This document shows positions 31,318-40,659 of a stretch of DNA of 64,000 nucleotides, in pieces; the first letter of the stretch is position 1, and every line of letters begins with the position of its first letter. The stretch spans positions 1,674,001-1,738,000 of the forward strand of contig NZ_CP168219.1 of NCBI RefSeq assembly GCF_041714655.1. The letters run 5' to 3'. A program made the position numbers and the translations under genes. The notes beneath the pieces were generated by a model, which worked only from the letters and a program-made list of their open reading frames with translations, did not search any database and had not been told where the DNA came from. Origin of the DNA: Pseudoroseicyclus_A sp041714655. Its GTDB lineage: Bacteria; Pseudomonadota; Alphaproteobacteria; Rhodobacterales; Rhodobacteraceae.

Positions 31318-32259
31318 ATGTTCGATATCGGCTGGTCCGAGCTCATGGTGATCGGCGTGGTCGCGCTGATCGTCGTCGGCCCGAAGGATCTTCCCGGCAT
31401 GTTCCGCACCATCGGCCAGGTCACGGGGAAAGCCCGGGCCATGGCCCGCGATTTCTCGCGCGCGATGGAAGCGGCGGCCGACGAATCGGGGATGAAGGAC
31501 ATCTCGAAGACCATCGAGGCGGCGGCCCGGCCGGTGCACTTCACCTCCAAGTCGCTGGCGAACAGCCTGAAGCCCGGCGGCGAAACCGAGCGGCTTTCGG
31601 CGCAGCGCAAGGCCCAGGCCGAGAAGATCCGCGAGACGGCGGCGAAGAAGGCCGAGGAGCGCAAGGCCCGCGAGGCGGCGGAGCTGGATGCGGCTGAACT
31701 TTCGGACGAGCCGGAGCCCGTGGCGGAGGAAGACCTCGCCAAGGGCAGCGTGACCTCCCGCGACGCCGCGCCCGAACCCTCGGCCCCGATCAAGGGGCCG
31801 GTGAAGGCGGCGGCCGGAACGAAAGCCGAGGCGGCAGCCGAGACGGCGCCGGCTGAAGCCCCCGCGAAGGCGCCGGCGGCGAAGAAGCCGGCGGCCAAGA
31901 AGACCACGACGAAGAAGGCCCCCGCAAAGTCGAGCGCCAAGGCCGAGGCGGCTGAGGCCGCACCGGCAAAGGCCGCGCCCGCGAAGACGTCCCCCGCGAA
32001 GTCGGCGCCGGCCAGGAAGACCGCCGCCAAATCCAAGACCACCGCCAAGCCCAAGGGCGACGCCGCCCCGAAGCCGCGCGCCCGCAAGGCGGCCCCCAAG
32101 GCCGAGGCCCCTGCCCCCGCCAAGGCCCCCCGCAAGGCGCCCGACGTCTCCGGCACGGCGGCGGAGAAATATGCCTCCGGCCCGACCTCCGGCCCGACAC
32201 CCGACCCCGCCGCGCCTGACGCTCCGGAGACCGCGCGCAAGACCGGGAGCGATAAGTGA
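31318..32259 (+). CDS. tatB: Twin-arginine translocase subunit TatB with long histone-like tail
   Basis: 313 aa. Residues 1-70 are a regular TatB: MFDIGWSELMVIGVVALIVVGPKDLP helix and hinge, then an amphipathic helix. Residues about 160-275 are almost purely Ala, Lys and Pro (AAKKPAAKKTTTKK, PAKTSPAKSAPARK), similar to histone H1-type tails. TatB normally recognises twin-arginine signal peptides with TatC. The tail makes it about twice E. coli length. It overlaps tatC by four bases. Confidence 0.94.
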   Translation: MFDIGWSELMVIGVVALIVVGPKDLPGMFRTIGQVTGKARAMARDFSRAMEAAADESGMKDISKTIEAAARPVHFTSKSLANSLKPGGETERLSAQRKAQAEKIRETAAKKAEERKAREAAELDAAELSDEPEPVAEEDLAKGSVTSRDAAPEPSAPIKGPVKAAAGTKAEAAAETAPAEAPAKAPAAKKPAAKKTTTKKAPAKSSAKAEAAEAAPAKAAPAKTSPAKSAPARKTAAKSKTTAKPKGDAAPKPRARKAAPKAEAPAPAKAPRKAPDVSGTAAEKYASGPTSGPTPDPAAPDAPETARKTGSDK

Positions 32260-33167
32260 CCCAGGCCGACGACATCGAAGACAGCTCCGCCCCGCTCATC
32301 GAGCATCTGGCCGAGCTGCGCACCCGGCTCATCTATTCCGTCATCGCCTTCATGGTCGGCATGGTGCTCTGCTTCACCGTGGCCGGGAACATCCTCGACT
32401 TCCTGCTCGTGCCCATCGAGCAGACCATGCGGAACCTCGGCAACGAGAACCCGGTGATGCAATACACCGCGCCGCAGGAGTATTTCTTCACCCTCGTGCG
32501 CATCTCCGTCGTCGGCGGGCTGGCGCTCGGCTTCCCGGTGATCGCCTACCAGATGTGGCGCTTCGTCGCCCCGGGGCTCTACCGGAGCGAGAAGAACGCC
32601 TTCCTGCCCTTCCTCATCGCCTCGCCGGCGCTGTTCCTTCTCGGCGCCGCCTTCGCGCAATATGTCGTCGTGCCGCTGGCGATGAACTTCTTCCTCGGCT
32701 TCGCCGATGTGCCCTCGGTCATCGCCGCCTATTTCAACGGCGGGGTCGAGACGGTGCGCGAGACCGGCATCGACATCGTCTTCCAGGGCAAGGTCAACGA
32801 GAGCCTCGACATCACGCTGAAGATGATCGTCGCCTTCGGGATCTGCTTCCAGCTGCCCGTGCTGCTAACGCTGATGGGCCTTGCCGGGCTCGCCTCGTCG
32901 CGGGGCCTGCGCAGCACGCGCAAATATGCCGTCGTCGGCATCCTGGTGGTCGCCGCGCTGGTGACGCCGCCGGATGTGGTGACGCAGGTCATCCTCTTTG
33001 TGGTGGTCTACGGGCTCTACGAGATCTCGATCTTCCTCGTCGCCCGCGTCGAGCGGAAGAAGGACCAGGAGGCCCGCGCCGAGGGCGTGATCGGTGAGGA
33101 CGAGAGCCTCTTTGACATCCCCGGCGAAGACGACGAGCCCGAACCGGAGCAGGATCCCAAGGCGTGA
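32256..33167 (+). CDS. tatC: Twin-arginine translocase subunit TatC
   Basis: 303 aa with six membrane helices. The N-terminal 'SSAPLIEHLAELRTRLIYSV' carries the conserved HLxELRxR signal-peptide-binding motif, and 'YTAPQEYFFTLVRIS' is the typical periplasmic loop and helix. GTG start overlapping tatB. An acidic C-terminal tail (EDDEPEPEQD) is unusual but not unique. It overlaps the following ATPase gene by four bases. Confidence 0.95.
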   Translation: MTQADDIEDSSAPLIEHLAELRTRLIYSVIAFMVGMVLCFTVAGNILDFLLVPIEQTMRNLGNENPVMQYTAPQEYFFTLVRISVVGGLALGFPVIAYQMWRFVAPGLYRSEKNAFLPFLIASPALFLLGAAFAQYVVVPLAMNFFLGFADVPSVIAAYFNGGVETVRETGIDIVFQGKVNESLDITLKMIVAFGICFQLPVLLTLMGLAGLASSRGLRSTRKYAVVGILVVAALVTPPDVVTQVILFVVVYGLYEISIFLVARVERKKDQEARAEGVIGEDESLFDIPGEDDEPEPEQDPKA

Positions 33168-34006
33168 GCGACGATCCGATGCTGCGCATTGCCCAGGCGC
33201 TGGAGCGCCTGGCGCCGCCGCCCGCGGCAGACCCCGATTTCGCCGCCGCCACCGGCTTCGTCTGGCGCGCCGCGCCCGAGGCGCTCCTGCCGGTGAAGGC
33301 GATCAACCGGGTGGAGATCGGGCTCCTCAAGGGCATCGACCGGGCGCGGGAGACGCTGCTGGCCAACACCCGCCGCTTCGCGGAAGGTCTGCCGGCCAAC
33401 AATGCGCTCCTCTGGGGCGCGCGCGGCATGGGCAAGTCGAGCCTCGTGAAGGCCGTCCACGGCGCGCTCCTCGCCGACTACCCCCGCCTCAAGCTGGTGG
33501 AGATCCAGCGCGAGGATCTGCCGAGCATCGGCCGCCTCCTCTCCTATCTCCGCGCCGCGCCGGAGCGCTTCGTGCTCTTCTGCGACGATCTGTCGTTCAC
33601 GCAGGACGATGCGCATTACAAGAGCCTGAAGGCCGTACTCGACGGCGGCATCGAAGGCCGCCCCGACAATGTGGTGCTCTACGCGACTTCGAACCGCCGC
33701 CACCTGATGCCGCGCGACATGATCGAGAACGAGCGCTCCACGGCCATCAATCCGGCCGAGGCGGTGGAGGAGAAGGTCTCGCTGTCCGACCGCTTCGGGC
33801 TCTGGCTCGGCTTCCATCCGACGGATCAGGACACCTATCTCGCCATCATCGAGGGCTATTGCGCCGCCTATGGCGTCGAGATCTCGCCCGAAGAGCTCCG
33901 CGCCGAGGCGATCGAATGGCAGGCCACACGCGGCGCCCGCTCCGGCCGCGTCGCCTGGCAGTTCTTTACAGACCTCGCCGGCCGCAAGGGCGTGACCCTC
34001 TCCTGA
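33164..34006 (+). CDS. ATPase of the DUF815 family
   Basis: 280 aa AAA-like ATPase. Walker A GARGMGKSS at 85-93, Walker B 'FVLFCDDLSF' ending in D141-D142, and 'TSNRRHLMP' as sensor-1-like region, all typical of DUF815. The GTG overlaps tatC. Function of the family is not established. In other Rhodobacterales a DUF815 ATPase is often near yajC and tat genes, so the linkage is expected. Confidence 0.9.
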   Translation: MSDDPMLRIAQALERLAPPPAADPDFAAATGFVWRAAPEALLPVKAINRVEIGLLKGIDRARETLLANTRRFAEGLPANNALLWGARGMGKSSLVKAVHGALLADYPRLKLVEIQREDLPSIGRLLSYLRAAPERFVLFCDDLSFTQDDAHYKSLKAVLDGGIEGRPDNVVLYATSNRRHLMPRDMIENERSTAINPAEAVEEKVSLSDRFGLWLGFHPTDQDTYLAIIEGYCAAYGVEISPEELRAEAIEWQATRGARSGRVAWQFFTDLAGRKGVTLS

Positions 34007-34017
34007 GGGCCCCGATG

Positions 34018-34043
34018 TCTTTGCTCCCAAAAATCCTGGGGGG
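34018..34043 (+). repeat. First half of the 3'-end composite repeat (copy 3)
   Basis: TCTTTGCTCCCAAAAATCCT followed by a GGGGGG run, eleven bases after the DUF815 ATPase stop. It lacks the GGGGGGC hairpin found in the two full copies (23055-23117 and 30215-30269) but is followed by a different hairpin at 34057-34082. Confidence 0.65.
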
Positions 34044-34056
34044 TCGCCATTGAGTG

Positions 34057-34082
34057 CGCCATTGGTTCAAGCACCAATGGCG
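34057..34082. terminator. Hairpin between convergent genes
   Basis: Perfect 10-bp stem CGCCATTGGT / ACCAATGGCG with loop TCAAGC, between the convergent DUF815 ATPase and the ABC ATPase gene. A partial extra arm (GTCGCCATTG) lies directly to the left, so two alternative foldings are possible. No long T run in either direction. Confidence 0.6.
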
Positions 34083-34127
34083 ACGGGCAAAGCCCCCACC
34101 GTACGCAAGACAATGCGCCGCAGGCGT

Positions 34128-35207
<1,080 letters not shown>

Positions 35208-35303
35208 GGCAAGCCTTTCAGTCGGGATTGCGCCCGGATAGCAGCGCCGCCGGACGCCGTCCAGCATGTGCTGGCGCCAGTCATCCCACGGTTCAACTGA
35301 GCC

Positions 35304-35326
35304 GTAGGGTGGGTTTCCAACCCACC
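35304..35326 (+). repeat. Dispersed palindromic repeat, GTAGGGTGGGTT family (copy C)
   Basis: GTAG then GGTGGGTT-TCC-AACCCACC. To its right (35331-35395, minus strand) is a stretch resembling the segment before the nested-stem element at 30002, sharing CGCCGGAAC and CGCAGGGCGAG. Confidence 0.85.
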
Positions 35327-35408
35327 ATCCCCCGCGGGCCCGGCGCAACCTCGCCCTGCGTTGTTCCGGCGCGCGACCCGGGCGGGGCACCACCCGAGCC
35401 GCCCCCCC

Positions 35409-36188
35409 TCACAACGTCGCGTTGATCGCGCCGCCGTCCATCAGGATGTTCTGCCCGACGATGAAGCCCGCATGTTGCGAGCAGAGGAAGGCGCACATGG
35501 CGCCGAATTCCTCCGGCGTGCCATAGCGCCGCGCCGGGATGGTCGCCTCGCGCTTGCGCTTGGCGTCCTCCAGCGAGATGCCCTCCGCCTGCGAGACGCC
35601 GGTGTCGAGGCTCACCGCCCGGTCCGTGGCATGGATGCCGGGGAGGAGGTTGTTGATCGTCACGCCCGAGGGCGCCACCTGCCGCGCCGTGCCGGCGACA
35701 TAGCCGGTCAGCCCGGCCCGCGCGGAGTTCGACAGCCCCAAAGCCGCAATCGGCGCCTTCACCGATTGCGAGGTGATGTTGACGACGCGGCCCCAGCCCC
35801 GCTCCATCATCCCGGGCAGAAGCGCCTTCATCAGCGCGATGGGCGTCAGCATGTTGGCGTCGAGCGCGCGGATGAAATCCTCCCGCTCCCAGTCGGCCCA
35901 GGAGCCCGGCGGCGGGCCGCCGGCATTGGTGACGAGGATGTCCACGTCTCCGGCCAGCTCCAGGAGCGCCGCCCGCCCCTCCTCGCGCGTCACATCGACG
36001 GCGAGGGTCACGACCTCCACGCCATGCGCGGCGCGGATTTCTGCCGCCGCCGCCTCCAGCGCCTCGGCGCCACGCGCGTTCATCACCAGATCGACGCCCG
36101 CCGCGGCCAGCGCCTCGGCGCAGCCGCGGCCGAGCCCCTTGGAGGAGGCCGAAACCAGCGCCCGCTTGCCGGAAATCCCGAGGTCCAT
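35409..36188 (-). CDS. SDR family oxidoreductase lacking the usual catalytic Tyr-Lys pair
   Basis: 259 aa. Cofactor motif 'ASSKGLGRG' at 14-22 and 'NAGG' at 87-90 show a classical short-chain dehydrogenase fold, and 'NITSQS' holds the catalytic-position Ser. Where YxxxK should follow, the sequence reads ALGLSNSARAGLTG (about 148-161), with no Tyr or Lys. Some SDR subfamilies with this LSNxxR signature are annotated as oxidoreductases or as FabG-like proteins, but activity is not proven. Stand-alone gene. Confidence 0.88.
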   Translation of the reverse strand: MDLGISGKRALVSASSKGLGRGCAEALAAAGVDLVMNARGAEALEAAAAEIRAAHGVEVVTLAVDVTREEGRAALLELAGDVDILVTNAGGPPPGSWADWEREDFIRALDANMLTPIALMKALLPGMMERGWGRVVNITSQSVKAPIAALGLSNSARAGLTGYVAGTARQVAPSGVTINNLLPGIHATDRAVSLDTGVSQAEGISLEDAKRKREATIPARRYGTPEEFGAMCAFLCSQHAGFIVGQNILMDGGAINATL

Positions 36189-36295
36189 GTCATCTCTCCC
36201 TTGTTCCTCGCCTTGGTGGCACGGCCCGGCCCGCCCGGCAAGTTGACCGCCCGCCCTCCCGCGCCCTAGAACAGGCCCGAGGGCAGGACAGATCC

Positions 36296-37282
36296 ATGAC
36301 AGAAACGCTCCCCGTCTATCGGGCCGAGGAATTCACCGTCAGCCATGGCGTGGCGGAGGGGGACCCCGTGTCCTTCGCCGATGAGCTCGTCATCGACGAC
36401 AGCTACATGCTTGCCCGCGCGGCCACCCGGGGAGAGCTGAAGCTCGACCGCACCGAGGCCGCCTTCCGCGTCGCTCCCGGCAGCGCGCTCGGCGGTGCCG
36501 GCCGCACCGTGCATCTGGACTCTTGCCTGACGCTCATGGGCTCCGGCGGCGACACTCTGGAGGCGCTGATCCTCGTCGAGGTCGAGGATGGCGCCGCCGA
36601 GGGCATCTATCTGCTGCCGCTCGCCCCGCTCTCGCCCGAAGCCGAATACCGGCTCGTCGGCATCGACCGGCACGCCGCCACGCGCCGCTTCGCAGAGGTC
36701 GCCTGCGTCGCCTTCGCGCGCGGCACGCTCATGACCATGGCCACCGGCGAGCAGCGCCCCATCGAGGCGCTGAAGCCGGGCGACCGGCTATTGACGCGGG
36801 ACGACGGCGCGCGGCCGCTCCTCTGGATCGGCCAGCGGACGCTGCGGGCCCGGGGCGATTTCGCGCCCGTCCTGATCCGCAAGGGGGCGCTCAACAACGA
36901 GAACGATCTCGTGCTCTCGCCCGACAACCGGGTCTTCGTCTGGCAGCGGCAGGATGCCATCGGCGCCGGCCGCTCCGAGCTGCTCGTGAAAGCGCGCCAT
37001 CTCGTCAACGGCGAGACGGTGGTGCGCGTCGAGGGCGGCTTCGTCGATTACTTCCAGCTTCTGTTCGAGCAGCACCAGATCATCTTCGCCGAAGGCATCG
37101 CCGCCGAGTCGCTTCTCGTCGACACCCGCACCCGCGAAGCCCTGCCGGAGGAGGTGCGCGAGGAGCTGATGCAGGGCGCGCCGGGTCACGGCGCGCGCCG
37201 GCATCTGGGCTATGCGGTGGCGGAGACGCTGCTCTCCAGCCCCGACGCGGTGGAGCTCCTCCGGCGCGCGGCGGCGGGCTAG
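36296..37282 (+). CDS. Hint domain-containing protein
   Basis: 328 aa. The first 130 residues are beta-rich with no recognised domain; residues about 137-275 match the Hint (hedgehog/intein) fold of the type common in Rhodobacterales: 'CVAFARGTLMTMATGEQRPIEALKPGDRLLTRDDG', 'NDLVLSPDNRVFV' and 'VDYFQLLFEQHQIIFAEG'. The residue directly before the FxxGT motif is Ala where self-processing Hint domains have Cys or Ser. No signal peptide. Related proteins are suggested to be secreted or structural; role unknown. Confidence 0.82.
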   Translation: MTETLPVYRAEEFTVSHGVAEGDPVSFADELVIDDSYMLARAATRGELKLDRTEAAFRVAPGSALGGAGRTVHLDSCLTLMGSGGDTLEALILVEVEDGAAEGIYLLPLAPLSPEAEYRLVGIDRHAATRRFAEVACVAFARGTLMTMATGEQRPIEALKPGDRLLTRDDGARPLLWIGQRTLRARGDFAPVLIRKGALNNENDLVLSPDNRVFVWQRQDAIGAGRSELLVKARHLVNGETVVRVEGGFVDYFQLLFEQHQIIFAEGIAAESLLVDTRTREALPEEVREELMQGAPGHGARRHLGYAVAETLLSSPDAVELLRRAAAG

Positions 37283-37304
37283 CCCTGCCCCCGCGCCACG
37301 TGCC

Positions 37305-37907
37305 TCAGTCCGTCCGCTCGGCGATGAACGTGCCGTCCATCGTGTAGAAGCCGCCGTTGTGCGACAGGGTCGCCTCGCTGCCGCCCTCGATCATCCCCAG
37401 CCCGTCGCCGTGGAAATCGCCGTTCATCGTGCCAGCCACCACGACATCGCCGAGGGTCTCCGAGAGGAGCGTGCCCGAGAAGGTGGCGCCGAACGTCCGG
37501 TCGCGCCCCGTGCCGGCCGAGCGGTTGATGAAGCTGCCGGCGATGTCGAGATCACCGCGGAGGCCCAGTTCGCCGTTGTCGCGCACATGGCTGATCCGCC
37601 CGGTGAGCGGGTTGGCATTGGTCGAGAAATCGACGCCGAGCGACAGGTCGCCGGCGATGTCGGCCATGTGGCGGTTGCCCTGGTTCACCTCGCCGTAAAG
37701 GACGCCCTCGTAGGAGGCCGAGCCCGCATAGGGCAGCGCACCGGCGGCGACGGCGGGCGTGCCGCGCCAGTCGTCCTGCAGCGCATCGGCGCTTTCCATC
37801 ATGCGCTCGAAGCTCCGCCCGGAGCTTTCCTTCGGCCCGTTCCCGCTGCTGCAGGCGCCGAGGGTCGTGGCGAGCGCCAGGGCGCCCAGAATGGTGGTGC
37901 GTCTCAT
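37305..37907 (-). CDS. Putative outer-membrane lipoprotein, transferrin-binding-protein-like beta-barrel
   Basis: 200 aa. Lipoprotein signal peptide with lipobox TLGAC (Cys19). The C-terminal part (about 100-200) has the small beta-barrel pattern of TbpB/factor-H-binding-like domains: 'TFGATFSGTLLSETLGDVVVAGTMNGDFHGDG' and a final 'GGFYTMDGTFIAERTD'. In Rhodobacterales such proteins are common and not linked to transferrin. Ends 22 bp from the convergent Hint gene. Confidence 0.75.
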   Translation of the reverse strand: MRRTTILGALALATTLGACSSGNGPKESSGRSFERMMESADALQDDWRGTPAVAAGALPYAGSASYEGVLYGEVNQGNRHMADIAGDLSLGVDFSTNANPLTGRISHVRDNGELGLRGDLDIAGSFINRSAGTGRDRTFGATFSGTLLSETLGDVVVAGTMNGDFHGDGLGMIEGGSEATLSHNGGFYTMDGTFIAERTD

Positions 37908-38108
37908 GCCTCACTCCCGGCCGTTCATCGGCCTTATCTGCTCGATATGCCCCGGGGCAGCGCGACAATGCCCTGCCCGGGATTCGGATTGTCCGCATGA
38001 TTGCGCCGACGGCCCCGCCGTTTCAACGCCCAAGCCCCCCGGGGCGCGCGGTTTCCCCCGCCGCTGGGGCAATTGCGCACTCCTGTGGAAGCGGCTAGAG
38101 CCTCGGCC

Positions 38109-39707
38109 ATGTCCAACCGCCCTGCCCTTCCGCCCGAAATCGCCCGCCGCCGGACCTTCGCGATCATCTCGCATCCCGACGCCGGCAAGACGACGCTGAC
38201 CGAGAAGTTCCTGCTCTTCGGCGGCGCCATCCAGATGGCCGGGCAGGTGCGCGCCAAGGGCGAGGCACGGCGGACGCGGTCTGACTTCATGAGCATGGAA
38301 AAGGAGCGCGGCATCTCCGTCTCCGCCTCCGCGATGTCCTTCGATTTCAAGACCTTCCGCTTCAATCTCGTCGACACGCCCGGCCACTCCGACTTCTCGG
38401 AAGATACCTACCGGACGCTGACGGCGGTGGATGCCGCCGTCATGGTCATCGACGGCGCGAAGGGGGTGGAGAGCCAGACGCGCAAGCTTTTCGAGGTCTG
38501 CCGCCTCCGCGACCTGCCGATCCTGACCTTCTGCAACAAGATGGACCGCGAGAGCCGCGACACGTTCGAGATCATTGACGAGATCCAGGAAAACCTCGCC
38601 ATCGATGTGACCCCGGCGAGCTGGCCCATCGGTGTCGGGCGGGATTTCATCGGCTGCTACGATCTCCTCCGCGACCGGCTGGAGCTGATGGACCGCGCCG
38701 ACCGCAACCGCCGCGCCGCCTCGATCGAGATCAACGGGCTCGATGATCCGGAGATCGAGAAGCACGTGCCCGAGGCGCTCCTCGCGAAGCTCCGCGAAGA
38801 GGTCGAGATGGCCCGCGAGCTTCTGCCCGCCATCGACATGAAGGCGGTGGCAGAGGGCACGATGACGCCGATCTGGTTCGGCTCCGCCATCAATTCCTTC
38901 GGCGTGAAGGAGCTGATGGACGGGATCGGCACCTACGGCCCCGAGCCGCAGCCGCAATCCGCCGAGCCCCGCCAGATCGCGCCGGAGGAGACGAAGGTCG
39001 CCGGCTTCGTCTTCAAGGTGCAGGCCAACATGGACCCCAAGCACCGCGACCGGGTGGCCTTCGTCCGCCTCGCCTCGGGCCATTTCGAGCGGGGCATGAA
39101 GCTTCTGCACGTCCGTTCGAAGAAACCGATGGCGGTGACCAACCCGGTGCTCTTCCTCGCCGCCGACCGCGAGCTGGCGGAAGAGGCTTGGGCGGGCGAC
39201 ATCATCGGCATCCCCAACCACGGGCAGCTGCGCATCGGTGATACGCTGACCGAGGGCGAGGCCTTGCGCGTCACCGGCATCCCGAGCTTCGCGCCGGAGC
39301 TTCTGCAGAACGTTCGCGCCGGCGATCCGATGAAGGCCAAGCACCTCGAGAAGGCCCTGATGCAATTCGCCGAGGAAGGCGCCGCGAAGGTCTTCAAGCC
39401 CTCCATCGGCTCGGGCTTCATCGTCGGCGTCGTCGGGCAGCTGCAGTTCGAGGTGCTCGGGCGGCGGATCGAGGAAGAATACGGCCTGCCCGTCCGCTTC
39501 GAGCCCTCGCAATTCACCTCCGCCCGCTGGGTCTCCGGCCCCCGCGACAAGGTCGAGGCCTTCGCGGCGGCCAACAAGCAGCACATGGGCAACGACAACG
39601 ACGGCGACCTCGTCTACCTGACGCGCCTGCAGTGGGACATCGACCGCGTGGAGCGCGACTACCCGGAGGTGCGGCTGACGGCGACGAAGGAGATGATGGT
39701 GGCGTGA
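38109..39707 (+). CDS. prfC: Peptide chain release factor 3
   Basis: 532-aa GTPase that removes RF1 and RF2 from the ribosome after termination. G1 HPDAGKTT at 22-29, switch region 'MEKERGISV', G3 DTPGH at 89-93 and G4 NKMD at 143-146 match RF3. C-terminal 'GPRDKVEAF' and 'YLTRLQWDIDRVERDYPEVRL' are RF3-specific. The ATG at 38109 is chosen; the 36 upstream codons are not conserved. Confidence 0.95.
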   Translation: MSNRPALPPEIARRRTFAIISHPDAGKTTLTEKFLLFGGAIQMAGQVRAKGEARRTRSDFMSMEKERGISVSASAMSFDFKTFRFNLVDTPGHSDFSEDTYRTLTAVDAAVMVIDGAKGVESQTRKLFEVCRLRDLPILTFCNKMDRESRDTFEIIDEIQENLAIDVTPASWPIGVGRDFIGCYDLLRDRLELMDRADRNRRAASIEINGLDDPEIEKHVPEALLAKLREEVEMARELLPAIDMKAVAEGTMTPIWFGSAINSFGVKELMDGIGTYGPEPQPQSAEPRQIAPEETKVAGFVFKVQANMDPKHRDRVAFVRLASGHFERGMKLLHVRSKKPMAVTNPVLFLAADRELAEEAWAGDIIGIPNHGQLRIGDTLTEGEALRVTGIPSFAPELLQNVRAGDPMKAKHLEKALMQFAEEGAAKVFKPSIGSGFIVGVVGQLQFEVLGRRIEEEYGLPVRFEPSQFTSARWVSGPRDKVEAFAAANKQHMGNDNDGDLVYLTRLQWDIDRVERDYPEVRLTATKEMMVA

Positions 39708-39713
39708 GGGGGC

Positions 39714-39736
39714 GGAGGGTTACAAACCCACCCTAC
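39714..39736 (-). repeat. Dispersed palindromic repeat, GTAGGGTGGGTT family (copy D, degraded arm)
   Basis: Reads GGAGGGTT-ACA-AACCCACC then CTAC; the left arm has one mismatch against the family (A for T). It sits just after the prfC stop and is followed 62 bp later by copy 2 of the nested-stem element, as in copy B. Confidence 0.7.
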
Positions 39737-39797
39737 GCCAACGCGAACCGTCACCGCGCGTCCCCCGCGCGGAATCAAGCCGCAGGCGCCGCGCGAT

Positions 39798-39919
39798 CGC
39801 CGGCCCGTCCCCGCGGGCTGGCGCTCTGGCTGAGCTGGGTGCTCCGCTCGGAGCGAAGAGGTTGGTTGCACGATAAAGCGCTCCGCGGCGGCGTTGGAGC
39901 GCCATCCCACGGGCCGGCG
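39798..39919. repeat. Nested-stem intergenic element (copy 2)
   Basis: Same three nested inverted repeats as at 30002-30126: CGCCGGCCCG (39798-39807) / CGGGCCGGCG (39910-39919), TGGCGCTC (39819-39826) / GAGCGCCA (39897-39904) and CGGAGCG (39849-39855) / CGCTCCG (39879-39885). The stem bases and the phrase ATAAAGCGCTCCG are conserved while the loops differ. Confidence 0.8.
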
Positions 39920-39953
39920 CGCGGGCGTGGTGCAGGTTGAGAGGCCCCCGGCC

Positions 39954-40427
39954 TCAGGTCGCCGCCGGGCCGCCCTCCTCCGCCTGCCGCTGCGCCCTTT
40001 GCCGGCGCATCTCGGCGAAATCCTTTTGGCGGTCCAGATGTGCCTGGCGCTCGGCTTCGGCCTGGCGAGCGGCGCACTCTTCCGCCCGGCGTTCGGCGCG
40101 GGTTCTCTGGCGGGCCTTGAGGGCCATCCAGACGACAAGGGCCACGATCAGGCAGAGGAAAGCCGGGCCCGGCGGCCAGAGCATCTCGCCCACATTGCCG
40201 ATGACGTTGATCGGGTCGCCCTGACCCATGCCCTCCTGCAGGGTCGCGGTGATGCCGTCCAGCTCCTGCGCCACGGCGGCGGATGGCTCCGCCGCGGCGG
40301 TGGCCTCGGCGGCCGGGCCGCCTGCAACGCCATCCCCCTGAACACTCAGGGTATTTTCCTCGATATGCAGGCGCGCCTCGGCGCCGGGGGCATAGGAATG
40401 CCCGTCGTGATCGTCGAAAGACTTCAT
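39954..40427 (-). CDS. Uncharacterised membrane protein with coiled-coil tail
   Basis: 157 aa. Starts MKSFDDHDGHSYAPG, has one strong hydrophobic segment (LWPPGPAFLCLIVALVVWMAL, about residues 83-103) and a highly charged coiled coil after it (RQRTRAERRAEECAARQAEAE...). Probable single-pass inner-membrane protein with the coiled coil in the cytoplasm. No family recognised. Stand-alone and convergent with prfC; composition is coding-like. Confidence 0.65.
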   Translation of the reverse strand: MKSFDDHDGHSYAPGAEARLHIEENTLSVQGDGVAGGPAAEATAAAEPSAAVAQELDGITATLQEGMGQGDPINVIGNVGEMLWPPGPAFLCLIVALVVWMALKARQRTRAERRAEECAARQAEAERQAHLDRQKDFAEMRRQRAQRQAEEGGPAAT

Positions 40428-40541
40428 GGCCGGCCCTCAACTTGCACCACCGTTTACCGCGGCGATCCTGCCCGGGAATGCGGCAGCATTCGGCCCCGGA
40501 CGGGGCGTTCCGGCGGATATTGCCGTCAAGCCCTTCCAGCG

Positions 40542-40570
40542 TTGACCTTTTCGCCCCCGGGGTCTAAGGG
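40542..40570 (+). promoter_or_regulatory. Candidate promoter of the RNA helicase gene
   Basis: TTGACC (40542-40547) and TAAGGG (40565-40570) with a 17-base spacer, about 90 bp before the helicase ATG. The -10 box is a weak match. The long leader would suit post-transcriptional control, which is common for cold-induced RNA helicases, but no structure was identified. Confidence 0.4.
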
Positions 40571-40659
40571 AGGCCTCGCAAGTGACGCCCGGCAATCCGG
40601 CCGGGACGGGCCGCGCATGGCAGGCGGCCGTTGGCTGCTCCCAAGCGTAGAAGGACCCT

